NCBI GenBank assembly: GCA_003956705.1
Contig: QZCP01000235.1
Coordinates: forward strand, 150,702 to 214,701
Source of the DNA: Brevipalpus yothersi
Lineage: Eukaryota > Arthropoda > Arachnida > Trombidiformes > Tenuipalpidae
Length of the DNA stretch: 64,000 nt
Reading direction: 5' to 3'
Of the stretch, positions 12,432 through 24,506 are shown piece after piece (within the stretch, counting starts at the first letter, position 1; each line of letters opens with the position of its first letter). Both the position numbers and the translations under genes were made by a program. Under the pieces are notes generated by a model. The model worked only from the letters and a program-made list of their open reading frames with translations, was not told where the DNA came from and searched no databases.

Positions 12432-13061
12432 CTAAACGCTGCAAGGCAAGCATCAACAAAAATATTCCCGTCTGGTCCTCGAGAGTCTTTTTTCACTAGC
12501 AAACATATCCGCTATTGAAGTCAATGAGCTGAGCCCTGGGTAATTCACTCATCTAAATAATATCCACCCATGGACGTTTGGAAACACGTTCGCCAGCTTA
12601 AATGATGTATTCAAGATGTTGTTTCTATTCAACTTTCAAGCATCGTCCTCCATTCATATAAAAATTCGAATCATAGTTTAACATTAAACTTTCAGTTGAT
12701 CTTTCGAGTGATCATTATTATAGCAACCATTATGCTGATAAAATTCTTTACGCGTAAAGGAAATTTTTTCTTCTCCTTAAATCCTAGAATCATCTGGAAT
12801 TGGGAAGAATTTTATCGAAAAAGCAAATTCAAACACGCGCCAAACGCTTTAGAGACTTCTAGTGTTGATCGTAATAAGCTTTACCGGCTTTTGAAAGATG
12901 TTTTTATTTTTATCAAAACTTATGATCACATGTGTGCAAGATCATTTTTGTGACTCATCATTAATTGTTAATTGATTGTGGAATTTTTGTCGTATAATTT
13001 TGTGATATTTTTGTGATAAACTCCAAGTTACGTACCAGATCATTTGTTATCATCAGCTGAG

Positions 13062-15378
13062 ATGAATGTTGTTGGCAGAACATCGATTGGTAAGATTGAT
13101 TCTCCCAAGACAGATGAATTGGACAAGATTTCATTGGATTCATTGGACAAAACTCTCCTGGAGAAAGACATTGTGGCCTTTTTGAAGAAAGAATTTGACA
13201 AGAAGTACAATCCAGGTGTTTTGATTGAAGAGCAAAACAAATTTGAGCCCGAATATGATTTGGTGAAAATATTGCGAGCAGTTTCAAATCAATTGTATTT
13301 GACCAATGATTTCGATCAACCGATTGTTTCTGTGATAGCTGATTTCCTTGTTTTGGCTTTGAGAAATTCGGAAATGATGAAAGAGCAAAAACTTGAAGAA
13401 TGGTATCATCCGTCGACCTCCATTGTTTATGCCCTCAGCGAAAAGTGTGAAGATATGAGAATCAATACGATGATAGGTCTTACCAATTTTCTCTGTCACT
13501 TGCTACAGACCATCCATGACTCGTCAGATTTATCGCTTAAAAGCAAATTTATGGATTGGATTACTCCGTGGACATCATTTTTTCGTTTCTCACTTCGTTT
13601 ATTGGAGAAAAAAATGTCAACAATCACCGATGAGAAGGATCCACATTTCAAACTTGTCTCTCTATCATTAGCTCTTTTCCAACATATAATTATTTTGTCC
13701 GAATGTAATCAGGCATGGTTCTATGCGATTCGTCGCCATTTGATTCTGGAATCTATGGTATCCCTGTTGTGTACGACAATTGAGTTGCACAAAGGTTTCC
13801 GGCTATCTCGATCCCTGTTGACTAGCTTGATTCTCGTTTCAACAATTTCAGGTCTTGCTGACTCTCTACAGTCTATACAAGCTGTCGAACAGATCAATGA
13901 AGCTCTCCAAAAATCGAGAGATATGCCACAGGAAACCAAAAAGGAAACATTTTCATGGCTTGAAGTATTTGAATTAACCATAAAACTTGCAACATCTCTT
14001 CTCATCACCCTAAGACATCAGTTTGCCTCGACTGCAATTGATCTCCTAGTCAAACATTCTCACGAAATCACTACTTGCTTCATTAATATAAGGAATTCAC
14101 CGAATGCAGCTTCAATAGAGGAAGCAACTCATGCTACATCTTTATTGTGCAATTTGACCAGCTTTAAACATGCCTGGATGAGTCAAGATCAATCCTCTTA
14201 CGATAAATATGTTGTTGAAGTTTCTAAAACATGCAACTCTCTGATAGCTTTCGCCTTGAGACCTGGATTGTTGCAACATTTCATGAATCATCCACATTTA
14301 CCGAAGAATCAATCGAAGAGCCCAAGTTCATCCTCTTCACCTAAGCCCAACAATGTTCCAGATCTTGAAACGAGTCGACCCTCGAAACTCACACCTCTGG
14401 AAGGTGAACACATAAATCTTGATGTCCATCAGGCTCTTTTTAAGCTTCTCTCCCAGATGCTACTATTCCTTCATAATGTCAATCCAAACTTATCTGAAGT
14501 ACTCACAATGGTCAATTATGGTATCGGTATGAAATCATCTCAAATTGAAATTGGAATAGGAGCTCCTAGTATCGAAGCAAATAAGGTCATGAGTTTAGGC
14601 TCATTTCTAAGTTGTATAAGTTTGTGCATCAGAATGTATGTGAAGGTAAGTTTTTGGAAATATCTTGCAGTCGAGCAAGTTCAAAAAAGTTGAATCTGAA
14701 CCCTTAAAAAGAGTCAAAATCTCTCTGAAAGGCTTGAGCTCAATAATTGACTAGGTTTCCGATGAAAGCAAAATGTACAAAAAGAAAACCTAGACAATAA
14801 CAGATGATATTCAGTCAATAGGTTTCTTTTCTGTCGCTCAAATTTCTCTCCTAATTATTGATAAAGAGTTTTGTTCGTAGTTAATTTGTTTTCTCACAGA
14901 CCTTGGCCCTCACATGTGAATATCAGTCTCTTTCTAACCAATTATTTTCTCTCCCTAAAATGATCATCATTCAGAATGAAAAGTCCGCCAACGCAAGTGA
15001 GCCTTCTCTTGACCAACACTCAGCGAACAAGATAATTTTCACCCTGGAAACTAGCCTCTCAATGCTGATTTCACAAGCTCTTCTAACCCACTACAATCCA
15101 TCTTCAAACATAAATGAACGAGAAAAACAAATGCTGTGGGACGAAATACGAGCCGAATTGGTGAGTATCCGATTTCATAGTTTAGTTTAATCACAATGAT
15201 AGCTCAACTTTAACTCGTTCATTTCTTCCATCAGAACTCAATGTTTTCCGTCATCACGAGACACAAACAGAAGAGTTCTTCCAGTAATTTGGGACTATCC
15301 AAGAATCCTGGAAGCTCTCTGATGGAAAGACCTTTCATCAAGATGCTACTTCAACTTGTTGAAACTCCGTTCAAGTAA
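13062..15378 (+). CDS. NUP188: Chimeric protein: LC8-like N-terminus plus Nup188 C-terminal region
   Basis: Three exons join in phase: 13062-14645, 14900-15160 and 15235-15378, giving 662 residues. Nup188 is a large scaffold protein of the nuclear pore inner ring, about 1,750 residues in human. From about residue 100 to the end the product aligns with the Nup188 C-terminal helical solenoid; clearest are the SWLEVFELTIKL block (residue 298 onward), the EEATHATSLLCNLTSFKHAW block, and the end FTLETSLSMLISQAL...REKQML. Residues 1-51 instead follow dynein light chain LC8 without a gap, offset by one residue, up to KKEFDKKYNP. After that there is no trace of the LC8 ligand-binding strands. The N-terminal two thirds of Nup188 are absent from the window. 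The start is the ATG at 13062, with an in-frame TAA at 13017; an acceptor-like CAG just before the ATG leaves an upstream exon possible. Family assignment is secure; the fusion needs transcript support. Confidence 0.87.
13128..13214 (+). other. LC8-derived segment inside the Nup188-like frame
   Basis: Residues 23-51 of the fused protein match residues 24-52 of the intact LC8 at 37498: about 19 identities over the last 29 positions, including EKDI, KKEFDKKYNP and the Leu-Asp-Lys before them. Similarity stops at the codon after NP, where the DNA reads CCAG|GT, a possible relic splice donor. It covers the two N-terminal helices of LC8 only. Confidence 0.85.
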
Positions 15379-15476
15379 ATGACACTTTCCTCACCTGTAT
15401 CAGCTTTCATATTTATTTTGGCTCAATTCATCAGACTATGAGTTTTGTAAGAATACATTGCTCCCAAACTCTGTAA

Positions 15477-15482
15477 AATAAA
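15477..15482 (+). terminator. Poly(A) signal of the LC8-Nup188 gene
   Basis: AATAAA lies 99 bp after the stop codon at 15376-15378. Confidence 0.7.
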
Positions 15483-17648
15483 TTCATTTTGTACAATTTT
15501 GTGACTGTTATATGATTTCTCACTACTTCTCATTCTATTTCCCTCAAGACGAAACTAATTGAGATACATCTGACTTTCCAATCGCTTCCGAGGTGATTGA
15601 CCTATAAAATGCAAGTCAGTTGACCTTCAATTTTGAAAATAACTTCGCCATAGCATTCGGATACCTCAGTATACTTATTTTTGATTTTTAATCGATTTTC
15701 ATCGAAACTGGAGTTAGTGAGTATTCATTAAATTTTTTTATAAAGCTTCTGCAGTTCAAATGTGATAAGTCCCTTGTCCAGGTTTTTCTCTTTCCCCAAT
15801 TTCCTAATTCTTGATTTCCTGTAATACATGGTAACTACTAGGGGATTCTTTGTGACCATTGATCAAAATGGCCCATAAACTTCAGTTTGCATCTCAATCG
15901 AAGAAAAACCAATCTGTTGATCGATGTTATCAAAAAATAACTCAAATGTTCATCTTTTTCTGCGAAGAGAATTACTGATAGATATGTGTTAAGATATATG
16001 TCCAGATATAAAATTGAGCACCATAGATCAAAAAAGGAGCCATATGTTTGAATATCGATTTCGTTCTCCCAAATAAATGTCCTAGATTCTCTTCGATCAT
16101 GAGAATATCTAGAGGTATCACATCTTTGAGGTTTACAAGCTTGATATGATATGATTTATTACAAAATTTCCTTCCTTTTCAACTTGTTCTGAGCATCCTT
16201 AATACATGTATTTCCGTGTATTTCCCAAGCAATCAAGAATTTAGCACAATTTTTCCCAACAAGATACTAAATTGGCCATTTTTCTCACACTGACATTAGA
16301 TACTTTTACGATCTCCTCACCTGGAATCGATTCTAGGCCTCGATTTTGGATTATTCAACACTGAATAATCGGTTTAGCTCACAAGCTTCTGTGAAACAGA
16401 TTTTCATCACATGCTGCGAAACTGTTGCTCTTTTTTCATATGATCTCGATATCTAAATTAATGGCCCAAAAGAACGCCTTCCATCTAACAACTTGTAAGT
16501 CTGTAATTTAAGATTGGCTTTGGGCAATTATGGTTTTGATTTTATGTTTTACCTGGTTTGTTTCCCTATTGTCTCGCTTTTGTTGAACAAAAATTTTGCA
16601 CATTTTCTATCCAATTTATTGACCTTACTCACCAGGCTTCAAAAGTGCTAAAGATTTTTAAAATATTGATTATGCACAACTCTTGTGGCAATCAATCAGC
16701 TTCAGCTTAACGGTGAGAGAGATAAGTCGATGATAATGACTGTTTAAAGATGAACATACTAACAGATTTCCAGCCCTTGGTTTCTGGGAACACTTTTCAA
16801 GCTAAATGATGCCATAATGATTGTTGTTGGCTTAATACAGTGATAGAACAAATGGGCATCGATTATTGGCTTACGATTGAGATGATAATTACAGTGGCAT
16901 TTTCATGTAGACTTGTTCTCCAGCTACTTTCCATTCCCTCTCTCTTCGTCTTACTAGTTACTTTGTTTCGTGAATAACATCTCTTTCAATCAAGCAAATT
17001 ACTCACTTACAATCATTTTGATTATTAATTTAAGCTTAACATAAAGAGTTTATACTTTTGCTCACATCTTTCCTTCAATATCATCTATTGTCTTGATTTT
17101 AACAGAATTTCAACTAACAGGCTTGAATGATCATTCTCTCTCTTTCTCTCAGCTCTGTAATATATACATCTGATGATTCCCTCACGTCTATATGAGAATT
17201 TCCACAGACGTAAGAGAATTCTTTCTTCTTCTTTCCCTACAAAATGATGAGACAGAAATGGGACGATTCTCTTCTTCCTCTTTGTACTCCTTTCTGCACT
17301 TTGTTGTGTGCCCAGAAGAAGAAGAAGAGGAACAAGTAAAATAGTTGTGTAAGAATAAGATGAAGATGAAAATGAAATGGAAAAGAAAATCGATGGAAGC
17401 TCACAGAGATGGAAAACTTGTTCTGGGCTTGAATGACTTTCCTATGAGTATTCACTTTCACTATCGTGATCTGATTCGGCTCCAACGAAAAAGGAACCTT
17501 ACAATCGATTATTTCCACTCAGTGTGCTATAAAGACAGTGGAATGATCATCTTTTCCCTCCGAAAAAAAGCACAAAGAGAGGAAAAAAAAGATTATATCA
17601 CCACCACAACTAAAAGTGATGGGTCAGTAGAATGACTTTTTGTCTACA

Positions 17649-17654
<6 letters not shown>

Positions 17655-17709
<55 letters not shown>
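17655..17709. repeat. (TC)n microsatellite
   Basis: About 27 uninterrupted TC units. Confidence 0.95.
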
Positions 17710-17712
<3 letters not shown>

Positions 17713-18704
17713 TAGTCTGTCCACAGACTGATTTTTATTCACTATCCACTAAAAAGGGATGTCTTTATCGTTTTATACAACGATGCCCATCACTTGAGCG
17801 TGCTTATCATTTCGATTTCCGATTCAATATCCGTTTGTTGATTAATATTGAAAAAGATATTTCTTCAGCATCTTTTCCATCTCCCTTTAATAACTCACAG
17901 TGGAAGACAGAGTTAATATTCCTTGCAAAATGTAATGCTGTATCAGTGTTCTAATCTTGTCATCATTCATTACTGTCTAAAGGCTAAGAGAGAGAGAGAG
18001 AGATGTCTTGATGTCTTGATGTCTTTTCATTTAAGCGTTTTCCTGTCTCTTGAATCAATTTGAAATTGTTTCTCTTTGACAATTATCCTATGATCATTGG
18101 TGACTACATCATGTAGATACATTCGCTTTGGAAATGGTGACACAAGCTATCAAATTGCGGTGTACATCGTATGATTTGTAAACGAATTTTCCTCCAGGAT
18201 CTAATCACTACATCCAGCCATTTTCCCTTGGCACTAATAATGGCTAATAAAATATGATTAAATTTCACTTGACTAACCTATTCTGAAACAACACAGTGGT
18301 AGTAGCAGAATGAGAATTCGTTGACAAAGTGATACTAAATTGTTTGTTTGACTGACGGCTAGCGACAACATTTATTGAAACTATTCTTTAGTTTGGACGA
18401 GAAAAAGCAAGAGAATTTTAATTTTCACAAATTTTCGACAGATTCCAATTCTCAACGCACCCATATGTACACACGCACACTAACGTTGGATACAATCAAT
18501 CTCAATAAATATCGACCCAATGATAGTGGCATATGAGCGATGAAAAAATCATACTTTTTTGGGTGTTCAAGTAGTGGAAAATAGAGGAAAGCAAAATAAT
18601 CTGTCTGAGTCATGCGTTTTGCTTTTACAGCTTACATGATCCATGATGGATGATGTCAACTGATTTACATGGGAATAGTAGAAGTAGATACTTTCACTTT
18701 ATGG

Positions 18705-18743
18705 CTCTCTCTCTCTTTTCCATGGAAGAGAGAGAGAGAGAGA
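18705..18743. repeat. CT/AG fold-back centred on TTCCATGGAA
   Basis: A CT run, the palindrome TTCCATGGAA and an AG run follow directly, so the strand can fold into a hairpin with almost no loop, apart from a one- or two-base slip. Confidence 0.8.
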
Positions 18744-18967
18744 AACATAAATGCGATTCATCAGAGCCAGAAGTTTGTCATCATTCAGCTTGAATAAGTT
18801 AGTCTTAGTTTACTTTTTTTCTTATCACTTTCATTTGCATTCATTTGCCTTAGCTAAGCGAGCCTGTCAATCTATTTCTTTCTTTCTGAGTATATCTTCT
18901 TAACTTTTTTTCGGCCCAAAAATCAGCAGAACTCAATCGCTCGAGTGTGAGTATATTTATATGTTCG

Positions 18968-18983
18968 GATATACATGTATATC
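18968..18983. repeat. Perfect 16-bp palindrome
   Basis: GATATACATGTATATC reads the same on both strands, and the flanks continue the symmetry imperfectly (TTC on the left, GAA on the right). Confidence 0.8.
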
Positions 18984-19132
18984 TGAATATTCCAAGCATA
19001 CTAACAATTTTCCGAGTATACAGAGTATAAGTAGTAGTAGACTATTCACCCGTGGTTTATGTGTATGAGTGTTTGTATCTGACATTTATTTGACAATCGA
19101 TTGTGTTTGTTTCATGTTTATACACTGATTGA

Positions 19133-19133
19133 G

Positions 19134-19182
<49 letters not shown>
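19133..19182. repeat. (AG)n microsatellite
   Basis: About 25 units with one AAA interruption near the start. Confidence 0.95.
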
Positions 19183-19185
<3 letters not shown>

Positions 19186-20934
19186 TTTAGGATCATGTCA
19201 AAAAAGAGAGAGAAAGTGAAAAGTGGATAGTCAATCAGATGGAATGAAAGAGAGAAAGAGAGGAAAAAGGAACACTTAACCGTTACTCTTAAATGATCAA
19301 GTAACCAGTAGAGGTGTGTTTCGTCAATTATTGAACTGTATTTGTCAATCGATAATGAATGAATGAACGAATCATACCTTCTATTTAATCTTGCATCTAA
19401 ATCACAGCTAATGAATTGTTTTAGCCTCGCCATTATTATAATATGCGACCAATACATATTCATATGTCTGGCATTGGGCTTTCATGGCGTATTCATGAAG
19501 TATGATAACGGTAAATATTCTCTTTCATACAAACACTTTTTCGAAAGTGGTATTACTGGAAGCGCGCGCAATTTTTCTTCATTTCACACCCTCAAGCGTA
19601 AAGCGAATGAATTTATATGTTCACAAATGATGATCATGTGAATTTGATCATCAATTTTAATGGATGGTGAGAAAAATGATGAACACGAAGGTTCGAAGTC
19701 TAACGAAATTTTTATTGAAACCGTCTCGCAACCCTGAACGCTCTAGCAATATTTTAATATTACTATTTTTCAGCATCCTTTTTCCCGTTAGACTACATCA
19801 GAATAATCATCTCTCTCTCTCTCTCCAATCAAAAGTGATTATTTTTTCACATTCAAAACAGTCGACTGAATTTTTCAACCACTATCAAATCGAAAAGTTA
19901 CTTCATCCAGCCTTTTACCATTGAAACCTACTCGATGATCAAATTATCGTGATTATTTTTTTTCTCTCTCAATAAATTTTTCGGACTCAAGTTTGAATTG
20001 ATGGATGGACACAAAAAGGTTTCAATTTGAACATGAGCTGAATTTCTTTTTCCCTCTCTTTTCGATTATCAACTACACCACATCATATCACTTCTTTTTC
20101 GGGGACACTTTGTAGGTTGATTTTTATGACAAATAAAAATGTCATCAAACGGCACACACACAAAAAAAGTTAGTGAGAAGAATATAAATTGCGGATACAT
20201 TGGCAATGATTCAGCTTATATGTATATATATATATATTAATTTTGAAACTAATCAATTTTTAATAGCTATTTACAATGTATATTTACAGTTAACCGAGAC
20301 CACAAGAAAAAAGAGCGGGAGAAATAGATGTGTGTGTGTGTGTATGTCATGTTAAAAAAGCTCATGTTAAGTGTGATGATGATGGAGGATGTGCAAGGTG
20401 GAAGCAAGCTTTTTGGACACTATCATGCATGAAGGGTGGTTGGGTGGACAGGCTGAAATAGGAGGTCAACATGGAAGAGTGGGAGGAGGAGGAGAGAGAA
20501 AGAGAAAGAAGGTGAAGATGAACATGATGGAAGTGGTAAAGAAAGTAAGAAGAAGAAGAGGAAAAATTCACTTGACACGAGATGCTCATTTGATGCTTAT
20601 TAGAATGACGCCCGTTTATCATCATCTTTTTCCTCTCCTCTTCCTGATCCCAACTTTTTCTCTGTATTTTAGCCTCTCTTCTCTGTCTTTTAGTAAACAT
20701 TTTGACTTGATCTGATGGGCCAAGCTTGTAAACATCCGAATAGGACACATCTCATACATGTGTATATGCCATCGAAAAAAAACGAAAGATTGATGATCAA
20801 ATTAATTCTTTTCTTTTTTCTCTTTTTGCTCACAAAAATGTTGCTGATATCATCATCACATATACACATACACACAATTTGATGAGGTGATGAGATGATG
20901 GTGTGGATAGTGATCACACACATAGACACACAAG

Positions 20935-22314
20935 TCATAACCGAACGAACAACAACTGTAAACACAGTTTCATCATGATCAAGCCCATGATGAGAATGCT
21001 GGGATGATAGTATTGATGATTTGATGATGAACATGATCTACCAGCAATACGATACTGATTATTGGTCTCCGCAATTGGAATTCCCGGTGGTGGCTTAACG
21101 GTTGTGGTGGTAAAATGTTTTATCATCTCTTGTAGATCAAGATCAACAATTGATGGTAACCACAGGGAATCGGTTTTCGAATTTCGTGTCAATTTGAAAT
21201 TAACATAAAATGGTTCAAGTAGTGAAAAAGTGCAATTATTTATGGCAAAAATTAGTGGAATCTTGAAAAATATTCGATGTAACCATTGATCCGAATGAAA
21301 TTCGACTTCATGTAGAACCGATTTTCTCGAATATGTATGTGTTAAATGAAACATACTCGAACGACAATCTTGACTTGATCGATGGCATGTGACCGCAAAA
21401 TCATCACCAAACAATGTATCATGTGAAAATTTAAGCTCGATAGTGGAATAATTGATGGGAATAATGATGAGAACTTGAATGTAATGAGCATCATGTGGAT
21501 GATCAATTAACAGCCATGTGTTCTCAAATTCTTTCCAATGATAACAGAATCGACTTCGTAGCTCACACTTGACACCTTTCAGATGCTGCAGTGTATATAG
21601 TTGAAGTATATTGTGATCAACAGTATGGTTACGTTTAAGAGATCGAAGTTCAAAAGAGACACTATTTTCGGTGATCAATGGAATGCGACTAGGCTTTGAT
21701 CCATACTTTGGCCATAGATCACGACGTGTTCGCTGATTGATGATCCAATGGCAACCAAACAGATCAGAATCAATGTGTCCACTTTTGGTCATTTTATATG
21801 AATTTGGAGGCACCTTAATTCCACTTTTAACCTGATCATCTATGTATTTGCAATCATATCGAGTTCCCGATCCATTATAACTGATCTTTAGACTAACTGG
21901 AATCTTTTTCGTTGGTCTGGCACCGAATCGATATAAACTCATATGTAACTCATCATGAATCAAGCTTTCATGGGAGATTCGAAAAACTGCGAACACATTA
22001 CAATCACCGGAATCAAAGCAATTACTATATCTATTACTATTATCATCAACACTGGTTCCATTCATATCGTTGAGACCAATACAAACGACTTCACGATGAG
22101 TTTGACACTCATTCACAAGATTGGCACGAAAATTTAAGCTTGGTGCATCAGTATTGATTGAATTTGTGATCGAGAGCATAATGATGAGAGCAAAAAGTAG
22201 TGAAGAAATATGTGGTGAAAATGATGTATAAATTGATGCATGGTGATGAAAATGAAATGGATGATGAACAGAGGATGAATGCAAAATCGATTTAAGTCTA
22301 CGAAATTCTCTCAT
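20935..22314 (-). CDS. Secreted or membrane-anchored orphan protein
   Basis: I do not recognise a family. A single uninterrupted frame encodes 459 residues. A hydrophobic segment at about residues 38-50 (SSLLFALIIMLSITNS) could be an internal signal peptide or anchor. The ectodomain carries eleven cysteines and at least five N-glycosylation sequons (such as NGT, NGS, NHT, NYS and NCT). A Thr/Pro-rich linker (TTTTVKPPPG) follows, and the last 23 residues are hydrophobic (SILIMGLIMMKLCLQLLF), suggesting a GPI signal or a C-terminal membrane helix. This layout is typical of a cell-surface protein. The first ATG of the frame is at 22314; a methionine inside the hydrophobic segment is less likely. 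The long His-rich stretch before the leader is odd and could be 5' untranslated sequence. No poly(A) signal is obvious nearby. Coding status rests on length and domain layout. Confidence 0.72.
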   Translation of the reverse strand: MREFRRLKSILHSSSVHHPFHFHHHASIYTSFSPHISSLLFALIIMLSITNSINTDAPSLNFRANLVNECQTHREVVCIGLNDMNGTSVDDNSNRYSNCFDSGDCNVFAVFRISHESLIHDELHMSLYRFGARPTKKIPVSLKISYNGSGTRYDCKYIDDQVKSGIKVPPNSYKMTKSGHIDSDLFGCHWIINQRTRRDLWPKYGSKPSRIPLITENSVSFELRSLKRNHTVDHNILQLYTLQHLKGVKCELRSRFCYHWKEFENTWLLIDHPHDAHYIQVLIIIPINYSTIELKFSHDTLFGDDFAVTCHRSSQDCRSSMFHLTHTYSRKSVLHEVEFHSDQWLHRIFFKIPLIFAINNCTFSLLEPFYVNFKLTRNSKTDSLWLPSIVDLDLQEMIKHFTTTTVKPPPGIPIAETNNQYRIAGRSCSSSNHQYYHPSILIMGLIMMKLCLQLLFVRL

Positions 22315-23020
22315 TTCGTAAAAAATGTTTGATCACCATCCAGTATCGGTGAGAAACATTAGAGAAGTGGGAAGAAGAAGAAAGAATTCACTTTGATGCT
22401 TGGTCAACAGTGAGATGATGGATAATGATCATTTGAGATCGTGAACAAACGGCGGACATTTAGATGAGAATAGTTGATCATCGGTGATTAAATGATTGAA
22501 TGATACATTTATAAAACACACACAGAACACCGAAGACTAGGTTGTGAGAGAGAAAGTTGTGAGTCTGAAAGAGAGAAGAGAGCAAATGAGTGAGGGAGAC
22601 CCAAAAATGAAAAGAGCATGAGTGATGGAGTGAGAAGCGTTCGAAATGAGAGAGAGCAAGAGAAAATAAAAGGAAGGAGAGAGAAAGATGAGAAAATAAG
22701 GATGAGGATGGCGAGCCTAAGTGAGGCTGGATGGATGGATGTTGAGAAGAGAGAGAGAGAGAGAAGGCCATGAGGTTAGCGTACAAGTGTGGAAAGTGAC
22801 AAGAACTATTCTTGGATCTCGGTCTTTTTTTTCCACACACTCCTCTATTTTTTTCTTGAGTGCGAAAACTTATCGCACCGGAATCAATTCTTTCAATTCC
22901 ATCATGACTTTTGGCTTCCTCTTTCTCTCTACCTCTCTCCTCTTCATCTCCCTTAGCCTTCGTGTGATAAGATGAGATCAGCCATTGATTCTCTCTTTTC
23001 CTCTCTCTCTCTCTCCTTGG

Positions 23021-23143
<123 letters not shown>

Positions 23144-23572
23144 GATGGCCATCATCGGCTCGCCGTTCGCCTGGAATCCGTTTTCAATGACCATCAACAA
23201 CAACAGAGGCGAGATCGGAGCCCAGCTCACATAGAGAGAGAGTGAGGAAGAAAAAGAGAGGGTGACTCAGACCATAGTCCATCGGCGGATGGATGTTTAG
23301 TACTAGCTTCACGGCTTTATGGCCTCTTCTCTTCGGGGAATCGTACATCGTATGTTAGAGGGGCCAAAGAGGTCAGCCTTGAGCCCGGCTGTGTGTCTGT
23401 GTATGTGTGTGCCTATGTAGTTGAAAGATGCATGTTTCGGCGGAGGCATTTGATTTCCAGGCGGGAGAGAAAAGAGCGCCAAATGAGATGATGATTTCGG
23501 AAAGAAGAAGAGTGATGAAAGAGAATGAAAAGCGAAAGCGATTTAAAGCCATCCATTGAACTAACTGCTGTA

Positions 23573-23595
23573 GACCCTCTCATGGGCAGAGAGGG

Positions 23596-23597
<2 letters not shown>
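23573..23597. repeat. Short perfect hairpin
   Basis: GACCCTCT (23573-23580) and AGAGGGTC (23590-23597) pair over 8 bp around a 9-base loop, directly before a GA tract. Confidence 0.6.

Positions 23598-23599
<2 letters not shown>

Positions 23600-23626
<27 letters not shown>
23600..23626. repeat. (GA)n microsatellite
   Basis: About 13 GA units following the short hairpin. Confidence 0.9.
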
Positions 23627-23850
23627 CGAGTTAAACACTGGATGCTGGCCATTGGCCAGTATGAATTCCCACTGTGAGATGGAGATCGAAATAGAGTATT
23701 CCAGTTTGGCCACTTAATCATGTCTTTATTGGACAAGCGGAAAAGACTTTGGTCCACATCGCGGCCAGCTCATAATGATGATCCGTAGCGAGCTGGCTTG
23801 TGGCCTCATTCTTCAGAGGAGAAAGAAGAAGCATGGAGAGAGAGAGAAAG

Positions 23851-23915
23851 AGTCCTCAAAGTAAATCGATCAGAAATCGTTTCTACACCACGAAAATCGA
23901 GGAATGAGAAAAATA
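23851..23915. repeat. Dispersed repeat family 1, copy A
   Basis: Sixty-five ungapped bases match 30711-30775 with about 7 differences (roughly 89 percent identity). Both copies begin with AGTCCTC after a GA-rich run and share the core CGAAAATCGA. Confidence 0.8.
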
Positions 23916-24461
23916 TATGTGTGAGGGAGGTTTTGATCGGCTGTGATTGATGGCTACTGAAGGCCAACCAGAACGAGGCGAAGAGAATTCTCTCTCTTTC
24001 TTTCTTTCTTACTCTTCAAGCCTTGAATACGGAAGTTCAGTGTATGTATTCATGTATAAACGGCCAGCCTGGATGGAGAGAGGCTCAGCTCATTTGGTTT
24101 CCAAGAATCGAGGAGAAGAAGTTTTCTTTCACATCCATGAAGGCCCACCAAAAACAAAAAGTGGTATCCAAAAAAAGAGGTGGAAGCTTTCACCGGCCTG
24201 GCCTCAACCAACAAATTGGATATCAACTTTCCGATTCGATTGTGATTGTAGGTCTCACAACGATGGTGAACGATTTTGGGCTATTTTCTTTTGCTTGATG
24301 GAAATGTTTTTTATTTTACAGAAAAGAGGAAACATATTCATCCTCCCTCTTCTTCAGCCCATTTGATCATCGATTTCATGATTATTTGCTCCAATAAACG
24401 ATTGAAATGAGCCAAGGTGTTTTTCGATAACCGTTTTAACCTGGTTTCAAGAGAGAAAGAA

Positions 24462-24465
<4 letters not shown>

Positions 24466-24503
<38 letters not shown>
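24466..24503. repeat. (GA)n microsatellite
   Basis: About 18 units. Confidence 0.95.

Positions 24504-24506
<3 letters not shown>

Larger units (their letters stand above)
15483..20934. other. Gene-free stretch of 5.4 kb
   Basis: No frame on either strand shows a family resemblance, and plus-strand frames near 17345-17954 are low-complexity. It contains a long TC tract (17655-17709), an AG tract (19133-19182), a GA/TC fold-back (18705-18743), a 16-bp palindrome (18968-18983) and TA-rich runs near 20220. Confidence 0.6.

Noticed and set aside
12696..12953. Possible upstream Nup188 exon before the LC8-like segment
   Set aside because: The frame opens without an ATG, shows no resemblance to Nup188 and has no donor that would join it to 13062 in phase.
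17345..17954. Two overlapping plus-strand frames
   Set aside because: Lys/Met-rich and Ser-Leu low complexity next to a TC tract, with no splice context.
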